A DNA stretch of 64,000 nt from Pelobacter sp. (lineage in GTDB: Bacteria; Desulfobacterota; Desulfuromonadia; Geobacterales; Pseudopelobacteraceae). Positions within the stretch are counted from its first letter, which is position 1. Every line of letters begins with the position of its first letter. The DNA is taken from the NCBI GenBank assembly GCA_030824515.1, contig JAVBXN010000023.1, positions 37,192 to 101,191 on the forward strand, in the 5' to 3' direction. Below the pieces are notes generated by a model. That model saw only the letters and a program-made list of their open reading frames with translations, was not told the DNA's origin and did not search any database. Below are positions 48,018 through 56,941 of the stretch, one piece after another. The position numbers and the translations under genes were made by a program.

Positions 48018-48875
48018 CTATTTGGCCTTCGAATTCTTCACATACAACGACTTGCCCCCGGTAGAACTGGTCACACGCTCTTCCATTACGAAATTATTAG
48101 GATAGGCCTTGATCAGTTCACTGAGTTTCTTGAAATTATACAGGCGGGGATCAAATTCGGGGCGAAGTTTGCTGATATTGGTGCCGACCGGGCCGAGATT
48201 AGTCCAGCCACTCTCATCGGAAATGTCATCGATCACCTTTGCGATCATATCCAGCGGCACCATGGTTTTCATGGTCGCCGGAACTGTCGGCGGTTTTTCT
48301 TCGGTTGTGACAGTAGCTGCGGAAAGGCTGCCACGACTCTTTGCCGCAGGTTTTTTCGGACTTATGGCCGGCTCGATGGTCGGAAGAGCCGGGGTGCGAA
48401 GAATCTCCGTGTAAATAAACTTGTCACAGGCGGAGACGAAGGGCGATGGAGTTTTTCTTTCGCCAAAGCCATACACCGTCAATCCCTCCTCCCTCAGGCG
48501 GGTTGCCAAACGGGTGAAGTCACTGTCACTCGATACCAGGCAGAAGCCATCGAAGCGCCGGGTATAGAGCAGATCCATGGCATCGATAATCAGTGAGCTG
48601 TCGGTGGCGTTCTTCCCTTTGGTATAGGCAAATTGCTGAACCGGACTGATGGAGTATTCGAGCAGCACCTTTTTCCAGCTGCCCAGCTGCGGGGCGGTCC
48701 AATCTCCGTAGATACGCTTTACACTGGCTACGCCGAATTTTGCTATTTCCTCGAACAGCCCTTCTACAATAGAGGCCTGAGCGTTGTCGGCATCAATCAG
48801 AACCGCAAGGCGCTTTTGAGCCTCTTCCGGCTCCAATCGTTGGGAATAGCGTGGGTTGGAAGATTTGATGTCCAT
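48018..48875 (-). CDS. NYN-domain protein with OST-HTH/LOTUS domain
   Basis: 285 residues. The N-terminal NYN (PIN-like) nuclease domain, about 22-160, has the acidic residues in LAVLIDADNAQ, DSSLIIDAMDLL and CLVSSDSDFTRLATRL. A Pro/Ala/Lys linker (about 165-205) leads to a C-terminal winged-helix OST-HTH (LOTUS) domain, about 205-282 (VIDDISDESGWTNLGPVGTNISKLRPEFDP spread over that span). NYN-LOTUS proteins are predicted RNA-processing factors. It stands alone; weak hairpin upstream at 48909-48935. Confidence 0.85.
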   Translation of the reverse strand: MDIKSSNPRYSQRLEPEEAQKRLAVLIDADNAQASIVEGLFEEIAKFGVASVKRIYGDWTAPQLGSWKKVLLEYSISPVQQFAYTKGKNATDSSLIIDAMDLLYTRRFDGFCLVSSDSDFTRLATRLREEGLTVYGFGERKTPSPFVSACDKFIYTEILRTPALPTIEPAISPKKPAAKSRGSLSAATVTTEEKPPTVPATMKTMVPLDMIAKVIDDISDESGWTNLGPVGTNISKLRPEFDPRLYNFKKLSELIKAYPNNFVMEERVTSSTGGKSLYVKNSKAK

Positions 48876-48908
48876 AGTTCATCCTTTGAAAGTGATTTGA
48901 TATGAAAT

Positions 48909-48935
48909 GCCTGAAGGAACAGGTTGCTTTCAGGC
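48909..48935 (-). terminator. Possible weak terminator after the DUF6178-like gene
   Basis: Arms GCCTGAA (48909-48915) and TTCAGGC (48929-48935) with a 13-base loop; the minus-strand continuation is ATTTCATAT, so only partly T-rich. Confidence 0.4.
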
Positions 48936-48957
48936 TAATACAGCCTGTCCACCGGCG

Positions 48958-50238
48958 TCAACCTTTCAGTTTTTTCAGAAAATCCGCCATCGCGGTCACA
49001 TCCTGCAGCTCCATGAATTCCCGGTAACCGTCAATACCGTCGGGGTCAAGCCCGCGATAGAAGCGGGGCCTGGCGGTTTTCAACCCTGACAGGACTTTGC
49101 CGGTGGCATAATCTGCCGAACTCAGCTTGTCTGCACTGTACTTCAGGTCGAGTATCAGGCTGAACCCCAGCTGGAACAGCCTTTTCAGGTATTCGCCGGC
49201 AATAATTCCTGCTCCCTTGGATTCGTCCCCTTCGCTCAGGTATTCCAAGGCAATGTTCAAATAACCGTACACCCGCTCCACTACCGAGCGCATCTGTTCC
49301 ATGTCGGCCAGGTGAGCTTCATCGGCCACCAGTGCGGTATTGATCAGATAATTCAGCTCCATGCGAAACAGTTCCGAGTCCGCCCGGAGAATAACCCTTT
49401 CCAGGAATGTCTTGCCGGTCAACAGCATCCCGGGGAGAGTGGTTGCTTCAACCGATTGCAAGAGCATTTTGTTGCGGCCGGGTGTAAAAGTGGCCGGGTT
49501 GATACGGGAGTAGATCTCAAGCGCCTCGTCATGGGGAGGAAATCCTAAATCCGCAAGGCGTCCCGATTTTATGTGATAGCACTCCTCCTCTGATTCAATG
49601 TCGATTTCACCGCTCACGCTTTCCATGAGCGCCGCATACAGGCGATTGTCAAGGCGGCAGACCAGTTCCAGAAAGGTGCCGATTATCGTGGCGTGATTGG
49701 GGTTCCTGAATTTAATCAGGAACACATCGTCAAAAGTGTGATCCCAATCGGTCTGGCGTTCTTCATCGGTATTGATATCACCAATGCCCCCCGCGACAAT
49801 CAGTTCCCTCCCCAGAAAAAGGGAGAGGAGATTGAAATCCAGATGCGGAAGTACTTCCAGGAAATGCTCTTCACTCCCCAGCATAATATACCCCAGATAT
49901 TCGACCGCCTTATCTTCCGAAAACGACCAGCGACTCCAGAGTTCCATGTCCAGGATGAAAACGCATTGTTCCGGACTTGCCAGTCCCAGCAGTTCCATCG
50001 CTTCAGGCCCGCCGTTTTCCTTGAACAGCCAATACAACTCATGTGGTTGCATAGACCTGGCCAGCTTCTTGCCGGCCGGATCTCCCAGGATCAGAGCCAT
50101 TTTTTCCCCGGGAAGCATCCCGTCAAGGTAGTTGCGCTTGTCTGCAAAAGGAAGTGTGCGGAACTCATCTTCACTAACCCGCGCGCTTGCTGCCACGCTC
50201 TTGCCCGCATCTTTTCCGGTTACGCTGTTTTTAGACAT
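48958..50238 (-). CDS. DUF6178-like protein
   Basis: 426 residues from the ATG at 50238 (GAGGAG 7 bases upstream); the open frame runs to 50364 but the extra part lacks a ribosome-binding site and sits in AT-rich leader sequence. Mostly helical and acidic, with PGEKMALILGDPAGKKLARS and QPHELYWLFKENG near the start. I recall uncharacterised proteins of this type (DUF6178) in Geobacter and related bacteria; function unknown. No signal peptide or membrane helix. Confidence 0.6.
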   Translation of the reverse strand: MSKNSVTGKDAGKSVAASARVSEDEFRTLPFADKRNYLDGMLPGEKMALILGDPAGKKLARSMQPHELYWLFKENGGPEAMELLGLASPEQCVFILDMELWSRWSFSEDKAVEYLGYIMLGSEEHFLEVLPHLDFNLLSLFLGRELIVAGGIGDINTDEERQTDWDHTFDDVFLIKFRNPNHATIIGTFLELVCRLDNRLYAALMESVSGEIDIESEEECYHIKSGRLADLGFPPHDEALEIYSRINPATFTPGRNKMLLQSVEATTLPGMLLTGKTFLERVILRADSELFRMELNYLINTALVADEAHLADMEQMRSVVERVYGYLNIALEYLSEGDESKGAGIIAGEYLKRLFQLGFSLILDLKYSADKLSSADYATGKVLSGLKTARPRFYRGLDPDGIDGYREFMELQDVTAMADFLKKLKG

Positions 50239-50423
50239 ATATGCTCCTCGTTGTGGATAGGCTTCGATATTTGCCCAGGTATCGGCGTCCGGCTTGACCC
50301 ACTCTTTGATGTAAATCCAAAACACCACGGTTTGATACAAATATACGCATGGAGACTGTATCAAAGAGCTCTGTTTTTCTATTTACTATGGACCCTATAT
50401 TGACCCTGTATTTGGTGTAAAAT

Positions 50424-50453
50424 AAAAAAGACCTACAGAGTCAACTGTAAGTC
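50424..50453 (-). terminator. Terminator after the tRNA-Arg-like gene
   Basis: Arms GACCTACAG (50430-50438) and CTGTAAGTC (50445-50453), one G-U pair, followed on the minus strand by TTTTTTATTTT. Confidence 0.7.
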
Positions 50454-50463
50454 ACTGTTTTAT

Positions 50464-50540
50464 TGGTATGCCCGGGCCGGTTCGAACTCCCGAGACCCTG
50501 GTTCGAAGCGATGTGCTCTATCTAGCTGAGCTGAGGGCGC
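50464..50540 (-). pseudogene. Degenerate tRNA-Arg-like gene (anticodon TCG)
   Basis: 77 bases on the minus strand fold into tRNA register: 5' GCGCCCT, D arm GCTC/GAGC, anticodon loop CTTCGAA, T loop TTCGAAC, and encoded CCA at 50464-50466. But acceptor, anticodon and T stems each carry two mismatches (for example A28/G42 and C30/C40; A52/G62 and G51/G63), and the invariant U8 is C. So it is probably a dead copy of tRNA-Arg(TCG), although it keeps a terminator. It lies 10 bases after the gene at 50551. Confidence 0.65.
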
Positions 50541-50550
50541 AATTAGGCGT

Positions 50551-50859
50551 TTACTGTCGCTTAATGCATGTGCCGCTATCCTCGTCAACGGTGCTGCCAG
50601 CAGGGCAGATAGCCGCAATGTCACAAGACTTTTCCGCATCATTATATTGCGAACCTTTTGGGCAAACATTATTTACGCCAGGGGTAGCAACACAGATTGG
50701 GTTGTCGGGGTGCAAGGAGAATCCTTGAGGGCAAACGGGTTTTGCTTCACATTGCTGTGTTTTCATATTCAAAACAAAATTTTCCGGACAGGAGGCATGA
50801 GCAAGTGTGGCAAAAAAAGCAGTCAACAACATTAAGGTGATGACGAGTGTATTTTTCAT
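50551..50859 (-). CDS. Exported Cys-rich repeat protein
   Basis: 102 residues from the ATG at 50859 (GGAGG 8-9 bases upstream): signal peptide MKNTLVITLMLLTAFFATLA with cleavage near AHA-SC, then four short modules of the form CPxGxxxx...C (SCPENF, VCPQGF, VCPKGS, ICPAGS), each with a pair of cysteines. Probably four small disulphide-bonded loops in a secreted or periplasmic protein. Family not recognised. It lies in the AT-rich island and directly before the degenerate tRNA. Confidence 0.6.
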   Translation of the reverse strand: MKNTLVITLMLLTAFFATLAHASCPENFVLNMKTQQCEAKPVCPQGFSLHPDNPICVATPGVNNVCPKGSQYNDAEKSCDIAAICPAGSTVDEDSGTCIKRQ

Positions 50860-50910
50860 AAGATCGTCCTCCTTAACAACAGATAAAGGGGGGAATCCGC
50901 CCTGTATAGA

Positions 50911-50947
50911 TTTGGCGTCCACTGGCGGACGCACTTCGAACTTTTTG
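50911..50947. repeat. Island hairpin motif, copy A
   Basis: Contains GCGTCC-ACTGGC-GGACGC (stem of 6) and then ACTTCGAACTTTTT. Related copies lie at 51196-51230 and 55493-55527, and a degenerate one near 55375-55400. The left edge TTGGCGTCC resembles the 3' end of tRNA-Arg(CCT) with CCA read from the plus strand. Confidence 0.5.
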
Positions 50948-51095
50948 ATTCTGCATCTAGGCTGGACTAGGAATCTCAGTATATGCCGACAATTCCGTGA
51001 CTCACATCACACGTTAAAGTTTTGGTGTACACTCTATTCAACCTACCTCATAAGGAGTACATAATCAACACATAATCCCATTTATTATGGGGCCA

Positions 51096-51203
51096 ATCAG
51101 CATACATGATGAAGGATGGATTAAAAGCAACATTACACAGGAATTACACAGACAACAAAAAAGGGTTCACGGCATAAGCTGTAACTACTTGATTTATGGC
51201 GTA
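51096..51203. repeat. Direct repeat copy 1 (tRNA-Arg downstream region)
   Basis: About 108 bases, nearly identical to 57087-57195 and in the same orientation, about 5,990 bases apart. It includes the last 14 bases of the recombinase gene copy (ATCAGCATACATGA), the tRNA terminator hairpin (here with mismatches) and the start of the tRNA 3' end (ATGGCGT). Reads as an old attachment-site junction of a second element in tandem. The rest of 50860-51306, about 450 bases, holds only this and copies A and B of the hairpin motif. Confidence 0.7.
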
Positions 51204-51230
51204 CCTTGGCGGACGCACTTTGAGCTTTTT
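51196..51230. repeat. Island hairpin motif, copy B
   Basis: TATGGCGTACCTTGGCGGAC then GCACTTTGAGCTTTTT; it begins in the tRNA-end part of direct repeat copy 1, so the motif lies exactly at the junction. Confidence 0.5.
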
Positions 51231-51306
51231 CGTTGCCATACCTGGCAATTTTTGTTTCACAGAGTCTCTTATATCAGTGAGATACCACCCACTGTCGCTA
51301 AAAACC

Positions 51307-53478
51307 CTACTGAACAATGTTGATGGTATTGTTGGCTGAGTTTGTCACGTAAAGTTTTGTCCCATCGGTGGTTAAACCTTGTGGATGATAGAGCCTGGCT
51401 CCAGCTCCGCTTATATCGGATGTGCCACCTACCAGAGTGGTTACCGTACCGGTTGCGATAACTACCATACGGATTGCACCTCTGCTGGTGCCTGAGTCCG
51501 CCACATAGAGGTTTGTCCCGTCTGTCGTGATGCCGTATGCATGAGAGAACCGGGCCTCAGCGCCGTTGCCGTCTGTAGTACCGGGCAGATCGAGGGCATC
51601 ACCCGCCAGAGTGGATACTGCGCCAGTTGCTATTACCACCTTGCGGATTACGAAGTTATGTGTATCTGTCACATACAGGTTTATGCCGTCGGTAGTTATC
51701 CCTTGTGGACGATAGAACCTGGCTGCAAAGCCGGTTTCGTCTGTTGATCCCCTAACACCTGCACTACCCGCCAGGGTAGTTACCGCACCGGTTGCTATAG
51801 CCACTTTACGGATCGTATTGTTGCCCGAGTCCGCCACATACAGGCTTGTACCGTCGGTAGTTATCCCATGTGGTTGATAAAATTTGGCAGCAACTCCGGT
51901 TCCGTCTGTTGAACCCGCCATTCCTGTGCTACCTGCCAGGGTAGTTACCGCACCGGTCGCAATAACTACCTTACGGATAAGGTGGTTATCTGTGTCCGCC
52001 ACATAAATATTTTTCCCGTCGGTCGTGATGCCGGATGGAAATAAGAATCGGGCCGCAACGCCGGTTCCGTCGAATGAGCCACTTGTTCCGGGGCTGCCAG
52101 CCAACGTAGTTACCGCACCGGTCGCTATAACCACCTTACGGATAAGGTGGTTATTTGAGTCCGTTACATAAATATTTGTCCCGTCGGTCGTAATGCCGGA
52201 TGGAAAAAAGAATCGGGCCGAAGCACCGGTCCCATCGGATGAGCCCCCTGGACCGGCGCCCGCCAGAGTAGTTACCGTACCGCTCTCTATGGCTATGTTA
52301 CGGATTATTTGGTTATTTGAGTCGGCCACATAAAGTTTTGTTCCGATAATCGTCATGCCGTAAGGATTGGCAAACCTGGCAGCAGCGCCGGTTCCGTCGG
52401 ATGAACCCCATGCACCAGCGCTACCCGCCAGGGTAGTTACCGCACCAGACGCTATTACAACTTTGCGGATTGTCAGGTTATATGTATCCGCCACATAGAT
52501 GCTTGTCCCGTCGGTAGTTATGCCTTGCGGATTATAGAATTTGGCCTCAGTGCCGGTACCGTCGGTTGAGCCCAATGCGCCGGCGCTACCCGCCAGGGTA
52601 GTTGTTTCACCAGTCGCTATCACAACTTTGCGGATTGTACTGTTGCCTGAGTCTGCCACATAAAGGTTTGTCCCGTCGGTCGTGACGCCTTGTGGATTAA
52701 AGAACCGGGCTGTAGTGCCGGTCCCGTCAGATGAGTCTGCCGCACCGGCGCCAACATCCAGGGCGGTTGTCTTGCCTGTTGCTGTCGAAGCAGTCGCACC
52801 GGCGATACCCGCCAGGGTTGTTACCTCACCGGTTGCTATCACAACTTTGCGAATTGTATGGTTGCCGGAGTCTGATACGTACAGGTTTGTTCCGTCGGTA
52901 GTGATGCCATGTGGAAAAGTGAACCGAGCCGCCGCACCGGTTCCGTCGGTTGAATCCCACGTTCCGGAGCTACCCGCCATGGTAGTTACCGTACCTGTTG
53001 CTATCACCAACTTGCGGATGGTGTGATTGTCGGTGTCCACCACATAAAGGTTTGTCCCGTCGGTCGTTATGCCTTGTGGATTATAGAACCTCGCCGCAAC
53101 GCCGGTTCCGTCAGTTGCTCCGCTTGCACCGGCGCTGCCCGCCAGGGTAGTTACTGCACCGGTTGCTATCACCACTTTGCGGATAGTGTGGTTGTATGTG
53201 TCTACCACGTACAGGTTTGTTCCGTCTGTAGTTATTCCGGATGGATAACGGAATTGTGCCGAAGTACCGATTCCGTCTGACGAAGCAATTAACGGTTGCC
53301 CTGCAAGTGTAGATACTGCGCCGTCGAGAGTAAGAGATTTACCTTGCTTCGCACCACCCATCTGGTTCGTGGTGGTTCCAGTTGTGCTGCTGTCGCTGCA
53401 GCCTGCTAGAACGGTAACTAAACAGGAAAATATTGTCAGTCCGGACACTATGCGTCTGAAGTTCACAAATTTCTCCAA
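51307..53478 (-). CDS. Large NHL-repeat lipoprotein with 12 repeats
   Basis: 723 residues: lipobox VLAGC (Cys about 27), a Ser/Thr-rich linker, then twelve repeats of about 55 residues with the core GITTDGTNLYVADSGNHTIR, a TGAVTTLAGSAG turn and a GTGVAARFYNPQ entry. Repeats are very alike, pointing to recent internal duplication; twelve could give two six-bladed beta-propellers. Likely an outer-membrane or surface-anchored binding protein. It is a bigger relative of the lipoprotein at 12448-13602. Ligand unknown. Confidence 0.8.
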   Translation of the reverse strand: MEKFVNFRRIVSGLTIFSCLVTVLAGCSDSSTTGTTTNQMGGAKQGKSLTLDGAVSTLAGQPLIASSDGIGTSAQFRYPSGITTDGTNLYVVDTYNHTIRKVVIATGAVTTLAGSAGASGATDGTGVAARFYNPQGITTDGTNLYVVDTDNHTIRKLVIATGTVTTMAGSSGTWDSTDGTGAAARFTFPHGITTDGTNLYVSDSGNHTIRKVVIATGEVTTLAGIAGATASTATGKTTALDVGAGAADSSDGTGTTARFFNPQGVTTDGTNLYVADSGNSTIRKVVIATGETTTLAGSAGALGSTDGTGTEAKFYNPQGITTDGTSIYVADTYNLTIRKVVIASGAVTTLAGSAGAWGSSDGTGAAARFANPYGMTIIGTKLYVADSNNQIIRNIAIESGTVTTLAGAGPGGSSDGTGASARFFFPSGITTDGTNIYVTDSNNHLIRKVVIATGAVTTLAGSPGTSGSFDGTGVAARFLFPSGITTDGKNIYVADTDNHLIRKVVIATGAVTTLAGSTGMAGSTDGTGVAAKFYQPHGITTDGTSLYVADSGNNTIRKVAIATGAVTTLAGSAGVRGSTDETGFAARFYRPQGITTDGINLYVTDTHNFVIRKVVIATGAVSTLAGDALDLPGTTDGNGAEARFSHAYGITTDGTNLYVADSGTSRGAIRMVVIATGTVTTLVGGTSDISGAGARLYHPQGLTTDGTKLYVTNSANNTINIVQ

Positions 53479-53767
53479 TCAGGAAAGAAGACCAAGCTGT
53501 TACAGGTCTGAACTCAAGTAAAAATATGCGAATAATGAAATTTATAGCCAGAGCATTCTTCAGATTTACATCATTTGTTCTGAGTAATTTCAGCGTAACC
53601 TGTTGAAATATAGAAGTGAAGTTCCTCTGTGATAAACCGACCCCGAAGGAGGCGTGGGTCGCTAATAAGCAACATTCTTTGAACACGGCTAAGGCTGTGT
53701 TAATATGCATGCTAAGATACCAGATTAGCTGAGTCAAAGCAAATTGCTATAATTAAGGGGTATGTAA

Positions 53768-55384
53768 ATGTTGTGTCGCAATACCGAGAGAATTATGAGG
53801 CGGCTCTTCATTTTGGTATCTTCACTTCTGCTTCTTTCAGCTTGCAGCGACACTCAAAATCCTGCTCAGTTTGATGTTGTAAGTCAATCACCAGCGCTTG
53901 AAGCTAAAGCAGTTCCTACTGATGCAGCAATATCAATCACATTCAGTGAAGCTGTAGACCCATCTTCAGTTAATAATTTTAATTTTAGACTTTTATACCA
54001 GAACGAACCCGTAAGCGGAACTTTGCAAACAAACGGTAACACGGTGATATTCTCACCAAGCAAACCTCTCTTTTTCAATAGCAAATACACTATTACTGTC
54101 TCAGTTGACATATACGGTGCGTCCGGGCGATTAATGCCCCAGCCATACCAGTGGGATTTCACCACTCGTGACGGCCTCTGGAATATACTCACCACAATTC
54201 CTAAAGGTTCGGAACCGAACACAAGCAGAGCCGCAATCGATGATAACGGAAGAGTGATGCTATCGTGGTCAACATTGTTAGGCACATATTTTTCTTTTCT
54301 TGATGGTGGTGCTTGGACTACGCCTGTTCTGTTGGGGCAAGGCGGCTATATTGACAGTGTTGTATCAGTTAACAACAATTATGCAGTTTTCTGGCAGGTC
54401 AGGAGCGGCAGAATAATTCAACTTTATTGTGCACGGTATATTGATGGCGCATGGCAGCCCACAGAGGCATTGGCATCTGTTGATGCTACAGCAATGTACG
54501 TTAGCCCCACGATATTTTCAGATAACTCACTTATTATGATTTACTGGTTTCATGGAGGAGCAGATGGTTCTCATGCATACTCCCGTAGATTTATTAACAA
54601 CCAGGGATGGCAGGCAGATGTAGCACTTACTGACCAAACAGCATGGTATATCACAGGTTTCCATCGTTCCGGCAAGGCTGTTATTACATGGAAAAGTCCG
54701 GTTGGCGATCAGGACATGGCCTATGCACAATACTACGATGTGAACTCAGGTTGGTCTGCGCCAGTTGCAATCGGGCAATATGCATACCTTACCGCACACT
54801 CTGCAACAGTAAATTCAAGTGGTCAAAGCATGGTTGCATTTTCAACTGCAATTGACATGAGAATTGCCAGCAACACACAGAACTCAGGTTGGACACAATT
54901 GCAGCCTGTCTATCAGAAACAGGAAGGGTCCTTTTTATACTCGCCTCCACAGATAGCCATGGACTATCTTGGCAACGTAATGCTTGTTGCTACAGAGCAT
55001 TCTCCGTCGTCCAATCGTTATTTTGCTATTCGATATGATAGTAAAAATGGATGGCAGCAGCCGATCGACATCAGTGGCGGCAGAATTCCCGACATTATGC
55101 AGTTCAGCAACACATTAAAAGTTGATGAGTCTGGCAACTACCTTCTTGTGTGGCAGGGTTACGATACCTTGCCGTTTGGCATTGAGCATACATATAGCAG
55201 CAGATTTCAACGTGATGGTTTAGGCTGGGAGCCGCCAATCTATCTTGGTCGCCAAAATGCAGATACCTTGTTCGCAAAGATTGCAATGAATCACAGTGGC
55301 GGAGCGGTTGCAGTGTGGCAAGATTTTTATCCACCAAATCCTGCTGATTTCACTATGAGTCTTGGGGTGGGGGTTTTCCACTAG
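53768..55384 (+). CDS. Lipoprotein with Ig-like (Big_5 type) domain and beta-propeller-like region
   Basis: 538 residues. ATG at 53768 has AAGGGG 7 bases upstream; MRRLFIL at 53795 is a second choice. Lipobox LLSAC (Cys about 26). Residues about 35-130 look like a SbsA/Big_5 Ig-like domain (QSPALEAKAVPTDAAISITF, SEAVDPSSV, YTITVSVDI). The rest is made of repeated strands with WQ/GW patterns (NQGWQADVALT, NSGWSAPVAIG, KNGWQQPIDIS, GLGWEPPIYLG), a probable propeller. AT-rich codon use, unlike core genes, suggests foreign origin. Confidence 0.7.
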   Translation: MLCRNTERIMRRLFILVSSLLLLSACSDTQNPAQFDVVSQSPALEAKAVPTDAAISITFSEAVDPSSVNNFNFRLLYQNEPVSGTLQTNGNTVIFSPSKPLFFNSKYTITVSVDIYGASGRLMPQPYQWDFTTRDGLWNILTTIPKGSEPNTSRAAIDDNGRVMLSWSTLLGTYFSFLDGGAWTTPVLLGQGGYIDSVVSVNNNYAVFWQVRSGRIIQLYCARYIDGAWQPTEALASVDATAMYVSPTIFSDNSLIMIYWFHGGADGSHAYSRRFINNQGWQADVALTDQTAWYITGFHRSGKAVITWKSPVGDQDMAYAQYYDVNSGWSAPVAIGQYAYLTAHSATVNSSGQSMVAFSTAIDMRIASNTQNSGWTQLQPVYQKQEGSFLYSPPQIAMDYLGNVMLVATEHSPSSNRYFAIRYDSKNGWQQPIDISGGRIPDIMQFSNTLKVDESGNYLLVWQGYDTLPFGIEHTYSSRFQRDGLGWEPPIYLGRQNADTLFAKIAMNHSGGAVAVWQDFYPPNPADFTMSLGVGVFH

Positions 55385-55492
55385 CGGACCGCCTTCAACT
55401 CATTCCAGAAAAGTTGCAACTCTGCGAGTCCCGCGAAGTGTCCCAACCAATACAACAATTGGTCAGGCTAATTCGTATATCTCATTGATTTT

Positions 55493-55527
55493 TATTGGCG
55501 TCCCTTGGCGGACGCACTTAGAACTTT
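55493..55527. repeat. Island hairpin motif, copy C
   Basis: TTGGCGTCCCTTGGCGGACG then CACTTAGAACTTTT, lying between the convergent ends of the Ig-like lipoprotein gene and the ATPase gene. A more worn version, CCACTAGCGGACCGCCTTCA, lies about 110 bases to the left. Confidence 0.5.
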
Positions 55528-55568
55528 TCAGTAATGTGAAACATATCAGGTTCTTGCGGTAATACCCA

Positions 55569-56804
55569 TCAATAGATGAAGCCAAACAGCCAGAGTGGTA
55601 TTCGCCTGCCGTGACCTGTCTCAATATTATCCAGCGCCAACCAGGCACTCTCCATCGCCTTTATCTGGCCTGCATCCTTGTTTTTACCCCCCACCTCAAA
55701 GACGATAGAATCATCCACCATGAAATCTCCCTTTGATGGGACTGACACAGAATGCGAGGTGCGGAGCATACTCATGAAAAACGTTTCCCGCATCGCGCCA
55801 ATATCCGGATTACGAGTGCGAGAAAGCGCGTGATAGAGGTTCGTATTATTCAGATAAATCTTCTCCGGTTTTTCCATTTCACGCAGCCCTTTGCCGCTCT
55901 TGGGCACCGACAGGATGACACCGGCGTCTTCAAGGAATTTCAGGTAGCTCTTGAGAGTGCGCTCGTCGCCGATCCCCAGCAGATTCTTCAGATGTTTCAT
56001 GTCCGGTGTAAAAGGTACAAGTGATGCAATAATCGAAAGCAGCTTTTCAATCTTGCGGATACTGGAACCATTGAGCGACTGGTGGATGGCAGGCAGGTCG
56101 GATTCCAGAGTGGTATGGATATTCTGCTCAAGGGTCATGAAGAAATGGCTAATATCCTCATATTCCTTGAAATATGGGTAATAGCCATATTCCATGTAAT
56201 CCGTGAACAGAGCAAGAACCTTCAGGCCATTTTTCTCAAGCTCTGCAACGATTGATTCCGCTGATTCCTGATGGTTTGCCAGCAGATTATCAAGAGACAG
56301 CGCGTCAAAGTAAATACCGTTATTCATGCCGATGAATTCTCGGAAGGACATCCCGTACATCTGAAACACAATGGCCCGCCTGCTCAGGTCGTGGCTTCCT
56401 TTCGCAATCTCCAGGGCAGAACTTCCAGAGGCAATGATCTTCAAGTTTGGGAAAGTATCACAGATGCTTTTCAGTTCCATGGACCATGCCGGATACTTGT
56501 GGATTTCATCAAAACAGATCAGCTCGCCACCCATCTTGCAGAACTCGTCGGCTATTTCGTACAGAGACGAACGGGCAACAAGAAAATGGTCTGCCTGAAT
56601 ATAGAGTGCTTTACGGCCTGAGCGGTCATCGTTGTACTGCTCTAGTAGATGCTGGATCATGACCGTTGTTTTGCCGATGCCGCGTTGGCCGATGATGATC
56701 GAAAACCGGTTGAGCAGCGGGTGGTCGCGCAGAAAATACCGCTTGAAGTCGCGGTTGCGGATTCTCAGGAAGGTCTGGCTCAGGGGAATAAGGTCATCGA
56801 GCAT
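55569..56804 (-). CDS. AAA-family ATPase (AAA_14/DUF4143 type)
   Basis: 411 residues. Walker A GQRGIGKTT (about 39-47), Walker B LICFDEIHKYP (about 95-105), sensor-like IIASGSSALEI, then a C-terminal half typical of the DUF4143 part with VFEVGGKNKDAGQIK, a nuclease-like fold remnant. Such ATPases are common in accessory regions of bacteria and archaea; their role is unknown. It lies next to the recombinase remnant at tRNA-Arg, so it was probably carried in by the element. Confidence 0.8.
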   Translation of the reverse strand: MLDDLIPLSQTFLRIRNRDFKRYFLRDHPLLNRFSIIIGQRGIGKTTVMIQHLLEQYNDDRSGRKALYIQADHFLVARSSLYEIADEFCKMGGELICFDEIHKYPAWSMELKSICDTFPNLKIIASGSSALEIAKGSHDLSRRAIVFQMYGMSFREFIGMNNGIYFDALSLDNLLANHQESAESIVAELEKNGLKVLALFTDYMEYGYYPYFKEYEDISHFFMTLEQNIHTTLESDLPAIHQSLNGSSIRKIEKLLSIIASLVPFTPDMKHLKNLLGIGDERTLKSYLKFLEDAGVILSVPKSGKGLREMEKPEKIYLNNTNLYHALSRTRNPDIGAMRETFFMSMLRTSHSVSVPSKGDFMVDDSIVFEVGGKNKDAGQIKAMESAWLALDNIETGHGRRIPLWLFGFIY

Positions 56805-56941
56805 TACAAAACTCCAAATGGTATTTAAAACCTATTTTATTGGTCATTTGATAGTAATGCAATACTATTTTATTCGGCACTAGCAGACAGGTCATAATCA
56901 GCTTGATGATCGAAGGTTATTGGGGCTTTTCGGATAGATGA

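Noticed and set aside
51307..53478. CRISPR-like regular repeats
   Set aside because: The roughly 165-base periodicity is tandem protein-coding NHL repeats in one open frame, without spacers.
53479..53767. Possible small gene between the NHL and Ig-like lipoprotein genes
   Set aside because: The minus-strand extension of the NHL frame to 53737 lacks a ribosome-binding site and the signal peptide starts later; the rest is AT-rich divergent promoter space.
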